DNA of 64,000 bases, taken from assembly GCA_902788705.1 (NCBI GenBank), contig CADALE010000019.1:1-64000 (forward strand), given 5' to 3'. Below, one piece after another: positions 61,118 through 64,000 of the stretch. The position numbers and the translations under genes are program-made. Below the pieces are notes generated by a model that worked only from the letters and a program-made list of their open reading frames with translations, did not search any database and was not told the DNA's origin. Position 1 is the stretch's first letter. Every line of letters starts with the position of its first letter. Source of the DNA: an uncultured Coriobacteriaceae bacterium. GTDB taxonomy: Bacteria; Actinomycetota; Coriobacteriia; Coriobacteriales; Atopobiaceae.

Positions 61118-61363
61118 ATGGCCGACACAAGCAATCTCGAGCTGTACTATCGCAAGTTCTGCGGCTACAGCCGCAAGGTGCTGGACTACATGGAGGAGCA
61201 CGGCATCACCATGACCACGCACTGCCTGCAGACGGAGGAGGGCGCCGAGGAGCGCCTCGTGGAGATTGGCGGCAAGGCGCAGGTGCCCTGCTTGATCATC
61301 GATGGCAAGGCCATGTATGAGAGCGACGACATCATCGCCTGGCTGGCCGAGAACGTGGCGTAG
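61118..61363 (+). CDS. Glutaredoxin-like / GST N-terminal domain protein
   Basis: An 81-residue thioredoxin-fold protein. The active site is FCGYSRKV, a CxxS monothiol form; TxxP appears as AQVPCLIIDG and the GSH-binding ESDDIIAWLAE motif closes it, as in GST N-terminal domains. It likely handles thiol-disulfide or glutathione-like chemistry; the thiol partner in this group of bacteria is not known. CAAGGAGAAG precedes the ATG. The cupin gene begins 25 bp after its stop. Confidence 0.85.
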   Translation: MADTSNLELYYRKFCGYSRKVLDYMEEHGITMTTHCLQTEEGAEERLVEIGGKAQVPCLIIDGKAMYESDDIIAWLAENVA

Positions 61364-61388
61364 CCCACCCGCAAGCCGGAGAGCACGC

Positions 61389-61754
61389 ATGGAATTCATC
61401 GCAGCGGGCGACGTACGGGAGCTGTCAAACCCGGGTGTCGTCTCGCGGCAGCTACTCTGCCCAAACAACTCGGCCAGCACGAGGGTCACCATCACCGAGG
61501 TGCACCTCTCCCCCGGCGCAATCCAGAAGCGGCACAGCCACGAGGCGTCCGAGCAGATTTGGTACGCGCTTGAGGGTGCGGGTTCGCTGCTTCTGGGCGG
61601 TGGAGCTGAGCAGGCCTTTTCTCGCGGGGACGTGATGCGCTTCGCAGAGGGTGACGTGCATGGGCTGCGCAACGACGGGCCGGGCGAGTTTGTGTACCTG
61701 TCGGTGACCGCGCCGCCCATCGACTTTGGCTACGCATACCGCCGGCAGGGCTGA
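61389..61754 (+). CDS. Cupin-domain protein
   Basis: A 121-residue single cupin. The first motif is GAIQKRHSHEASEQIWYALEG (read as RHSHEASEQIWYALEG), giving two His and a Glu metal ligand set; the second is GDVMRFAEGDVHGLRNDG with the last His. Small cupins of this type bind a metal and may be isomerases, dioxygenases or sensors. Function unknown. It follows the glutaredoxin-like gene and converges on the glycosyltransferase. Confidence 0.85.
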   Translation: MEFIAAGDVRELSNPGVVSRQLLCPNNSASTRVTITEVHLSPGAIQKRHSHEASEQIWYALEGAGSLLLGGGAEQAFSRGDVMRFAEGDVHGLRNDGPGEFVYLSVTAPPIDFGYAYRRQG

Positions 61755-61930
61755 CCCGGGAGAGCTGGGCGTGGTGGGCAGCGAGCTCCTGTGACGGTTT
61801 TCCCGAAGCTGGCAGGCACCTCTGGATGGCTGAATCCGCGACCTCACGCACAACAGCCGCGCCTACGTTTATATATCCAATTTCGTCACACTGGGGGGAC
61901 AAGGGCACCTAAGTCAGGCTCCGCGATGGC

Positions 61931-63121
61931 CTAAACCTCCACGTGACGACGCGCCACCCGCTCGATAAAGTCCGCCGCGCCAGCAGGTCCCGCACAGGCG
62001 CGAAGGTCATCACGCATGCGGGCAGCCCCCTCGCGCAACCGCTCGTCCGCCAAGGCAGAGAGAATCGCCTCGCGCAGCATCGCAGCATCCCGCGCCGCCG
62101 CCTCCTTGAGTGCCATGCCCGCGCCGACCTCCGCAACACGCCTCGCCACGGCACGCTGCTCGCCGGTCAACGGAAAGAGCAGCTCGGGTACACCCATCCA
62201 CATGCCCTCAGACGCGCTGTTCATGCCACAGTGGGTGACGAACAGGCTTGCCCGCGAGAGCACCTCCATCTGGTCCACGTAATGCTCGACACGCACGTTG
62301 TCGGGCAGCGCTCCCAGCTGCGCGGGATCGAACGCCTTGCCACAGGAGATGAGGAGGTCCACGTCGGCATCACGCAGCGCCTCGATGAGCGTGCAGTAGA
62401 AGCCCGGGCGGTCGTTGATCACCGTGCCGAGCGAGGCGTACACGAGAGGCCGACCAGTCTTCTCTTTAGGGACCACATCGCGAACCGACGGACCCACGAA
62501 GCGGTAATGCTCCTCGTCGAACGTCTCCGCGCAAGGCTGGAACGTCCGCGAGGTGTAAACGATGGTGTTGTCCTCGGGCTTGTTGCTCACGATGTCGAGA
62601 GCGCTCTTCACATGGTAGCCCAGGGGCCGCAGCCTGCGGATCTCTCGGTTGAGGCGCGGCATGCCCAGGATCAGGTCGGCCAGCTCGGAGGCGCTGTGGC
62701 TCATGTACTTGGAAGAATGCTCGTTGAACGCGAACGTCGTGGTAGAGCATACCCAGGGCAGGCCATGCTTGGCCGCCGTCAGCTTGCCCCAGAAGCACGC
62801 CGAATCGGTCACCACCACGTCGGGACGCCAGGATGCCACGTCGGCGGACACAACCGGGTCGAGGTTCGCGACCGTGCGGAACGACTGCACGCTCATCTCG
62901 GTGGTGGACACCCTGCGGAGCCGTCTCTCGGCCTTCTCGTCAATAGGCGGCAGGAAGGAGTCGCAGGCGACGAACTGTGCTCCCGCGTCCTCGATCCTCT
63001 CGCGGAACTCCTCGAACGAGTAGTAGCGCACCTCGTGACCGCGCCTCGTGAGCTCGCGCACGACCTCGATGGTGGGGTTGGTGTGGCCGTAGGCTGGGAT
63101 GCAGAACCAGAGCACCCTCAT
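61931..63121 (-). CDS. MGT-type glycosyltransferase
   Basis: A 396-residue GT1-family glycosyltransferase resembling macrolide glycosyltransferases. The N-terminal acceptor domain starts MRVLWFCIPAYGHTNPTIEVVRELTRRGHEV (read as CIPAYGHTNPTIEVV). The C-terminal donor domain has RPLVYASLGTVIND and the nucleotide-sugar motif FVTHCGMNSASEGMWMGVPELLFP (HCGMNSASEG). The acceptor, which could be a natural product, lipid or drug, is unknown. The start at 63121 overlaps the AbrB stop by ATGA, so the two are coupled. It converges with the cupin gene across 176 bp that hold nothing evident. Confidence 0.9.
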   Translation of the reverse strand: MRVLWFCIPAYGHTNPTIEVVRELTRRGHEVRYYSFEEFRERIEDAGAQFVACDSFLPPIDEKAERRLRRVSTTEMSVQSFRTVANLDPVVSADVASWRPDVVVTDSACFWGKLTAAKHGLPWVCSTTTFAFNEHSSKYMSHSASELADLILGMPRLNREIRRLRPLGYHVKSALDIVSNKPEDNTIVYTSRTFQPCAETFDEEHYRFVGPSVRDVVPKEKTGRPLVYASLGTVINDRPGFYCTLIEALRDADVDLLISCGKAFDPAQLGALPDNVRVEHYVDQMEVLSRASLFVTHCGMNSASEGMWMGVPELLFPLTGEQRAVARRVAEVGAGMALKEAAARDAAMLREAILSALADERLREGAARMRDDLRACAGPAGAADFIERVARRHVEV

Positions 63122-63327
63122 CGCGCGCCTCCGTCGAACACCGCGCTGATCCACTCGCCGAACTGCTCTTTGGGCGGGATGGCGAGACCGCGCTCGACAT
63201 CGCCCAGGATGACGAGCGTATCGCCCGGCTTGATGCCGAACATGTCGCGCGCCTCCTTGGGGATGACGATCTGCCCTTTGGCGCCGACCGTCGCCGTCCA
63301 TGCTCCCATGCCCTCAGGCATTCCCAT
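63118..63327 (-). CDS. AbrB/SpoVT/MazE-type DNA-binding protein
   Basis: A 69-residue swapped-hairpin DNA-binding protein. The family core TATVGAKGQIVIPKEARDMFGIKPGDTLVIL is complete (read as VGAKGQIVIPKEARDMFGI). The C-terminal tail PPKEQFGEWISAVFDGG is short. AAAGGAGG precedes the ATG region. It overlaps the glycosyltransferase by four bases and probably represses its own operon by binding the palindromic AT-rich stretch upstream. The toxin partner expected if it were a MazE antitoxin is absent. Confidence 0.9.
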   Translation of the reverse strand: MGMPEGMGAWTATVGAKGQIVIPKEARDMFGIKPGDTLVILGDVERGLAIPPKEQFGEWISAVFDGGAR

Positions 63328-63342
63328 AGCAACCTCCTTTGA

Positions 63343-63358
63343 GTATTACTTGTTATAC
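63343..63358 (-). promoter_or_regulatory. AT-rich imperfect palindrome ahead of the AbrB operon
   Basis: GTATTACTTGTTATAC is an imperfect palindrome in the only AT-rich island nearby. On the minus strand it contains TATAAC, a possible -10 box, 25 bp before the ATG. The placement suits an autoregulatory operator-promoter. Confidence 0.45.
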
Positions 63359-63532
63359 AAATCATACCCAAAAGCGCCATATGCAAACACGCAATCATTC
63401 GGATTCGAAAACCAAGGCACCGTTCCGATACACACCTTTTACGAGAGCATGGCATCTGCGCCAATCACTTTGGCGAACGAGTCCAACCTGGGGTAGATGA
63501 TAGACAGTTCGACGCCCAAGGGGATGAAACGA

Positions 63533-64000
63533 CTACACTCCCTGCTCTTCGAGGAAGGCCAGCGTTCGCTCGAATGCATCCCGCGCGACCTCGTCCACGC
63601 GCTCGGAAGCCACAAAGCAGTGCGGCATCTCCAGACCCCGCTCGGCAAGCGGGTCGACAAGCTCATGCGCTACGCCGGCCTCGGTGAGCGCTGCGTCCAT
63701 GTGCCGCATGTCGTTCACGTACTCGCTGCCGAGCAGCACCGCCGGAGGATACGACGGGGTGACCCAATGCGTGGCGTCGTAGAGGTGGACTTCGTCCTCG
63801 CTGAGGAAGATCGTGCCACGCACGTAGTTGCCCACGAGAATCTTGGTGCCCAGGGAGAACTCGTCGTACACAAGCGGCGCATCGTCGATGACAATGGCGC
63901 GGACCTGGCTCAGTCCCAGCGCGGGTTCGATGCCGAGCGCAGAGGCGTACTCGGAATTGGAGATGAGGGCGCCGAGCTGGCTCGTTATGATGGCGCCGGC
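63533..64000 (-). CDS. Alpha/beta hydrolase, C-terminal part (5' end outside window)
   Basis: The frame is open to the right edge and covers the last 155 residues. The visible start, AGAIITSQLGALISNSEYA, directly follows where the nucleophile motif GDSAG would be, and matches the helix after the catalytic Ser in PF07859/PF20434-like esterases. Later pieces are TPSYPPAVLLGSEYVNDMRH with a strand-6 pattern and the acid region, and HCFVASERV with the probable catalytic His. The substrate is unknown. It is on the same strand as the AbrB operon, 205 bp upstream of it. Confidence 0.8.
   Translation of the reverse strand, partial: AGAIITSQLGALISNSEYASALGIEPALGLSQVRAIVIDDAPLVYDEFSLGTKILVGNYVRGTIFLSEDEVHLYDATHWVTPSYPPAVLLGSEYVNDMRHMDAALTEAGVAHELVDPLAERGLEMPHCFVASERVDEVARDAFERTLAFLEEQGV

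Overview
The window is GC-rich, densely coded bacterial DNA. Its gene set points to a Gram-positive-type anaerobe of the Coriobacteriia, probably an Olsenella/Atopobium relative: single-domain AICAR transformylase beside an archaeal-type IMP cyclohydrolase, LL-diaminopimelate aminotransferase, type III glutamine synthetase, BspA-like leucine-rich repeats, an OPT transporter and many flavin oxidoreductases. This placement is inferred from gene content and base composition; no rRNA or tRNA gene was recognised.

Layout. 0-7.7 kb: a possible transposase start running off the left edge, an Old Yellow Enzyme-type NADH:flavin oxidoreductase, a DUF1349 protein, glycerate kinase, a short-chain dehydrogenase divergent from a LysR regulator, a D-2-hydroxyacid dehydrogenase and a cysteine-less ArsC/Spx-like protein. 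8.2-10.2 kb: the last two steps of IMP synthesis as two separate genes. 10.4-13.8 kb: a leucine-rich repeat protein and a tandem pair of aspartoacylase/succinylglutamate desuccinylase paralogues. 14.0-36.8 kb: a long plus-strand run devoted to nitrogen: gltB-gltD-dapF-dapL, glnN, asnB-purF, a polar amino-acid ABC importer with a cytidylate-kinase-like protein and a class III aminotransferase, then carA-carB. Together these fix ammonia into glutamate, glutamine and asparagine and spend glutamine nitrogen on purines, carbamoyl phosphate and, through glutamate, on diaminopimelate.

36.9-39.2 kb (minus strand) holds the most unusual system: a small protein with a Tat-like N-terminus and three VYGPP motifs, followed 2 nt later by a radical SAM/SPASM protein and then a tyrosine-phosphatase-like protein. 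It has the layout of a ribosomally made, post-translationally modified peptide operon. 39.4-45.3 kb is a complete oppABCDF oligopeptide importer. 45.6-52 kb carries an RsmJ-like methyltransferase, a peptide-deformylase-like protein lacking the catalytic glutamate, a Nudix hydrolase, a YkvA-like protein, a CbxX-type AAA ATPase, a methyltransferase and an NCS2 nucleobase permease. 52.4-59.3 kb has an OPT transporter, argC, asnA, and an ATP-grasp/TelA/membrane-protein operon. 60-64 kb has small genes (winged helix, ZIP transporter, glutaredoxin-like, cupin), an AbrB-glycosyltransferase operon and the truncated 3' part of an alpha/beta hydrolase.

Intergenic DNA is rich in repeats. An ~86-bp palindromic family containing GACGTAGCACTTTGTCC occurs three times (2.3, 39.4 and 45.5 kb), one copy carrying extra half-arms. 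A 71-bp palindromic element occurs twice in opposite orientation (46.8 and 52.2 kb), each copy next to GC-rich tandem repeats. Unique long hairpins sit near 7.9, 8.9, 24.4 and 59.8 kb.
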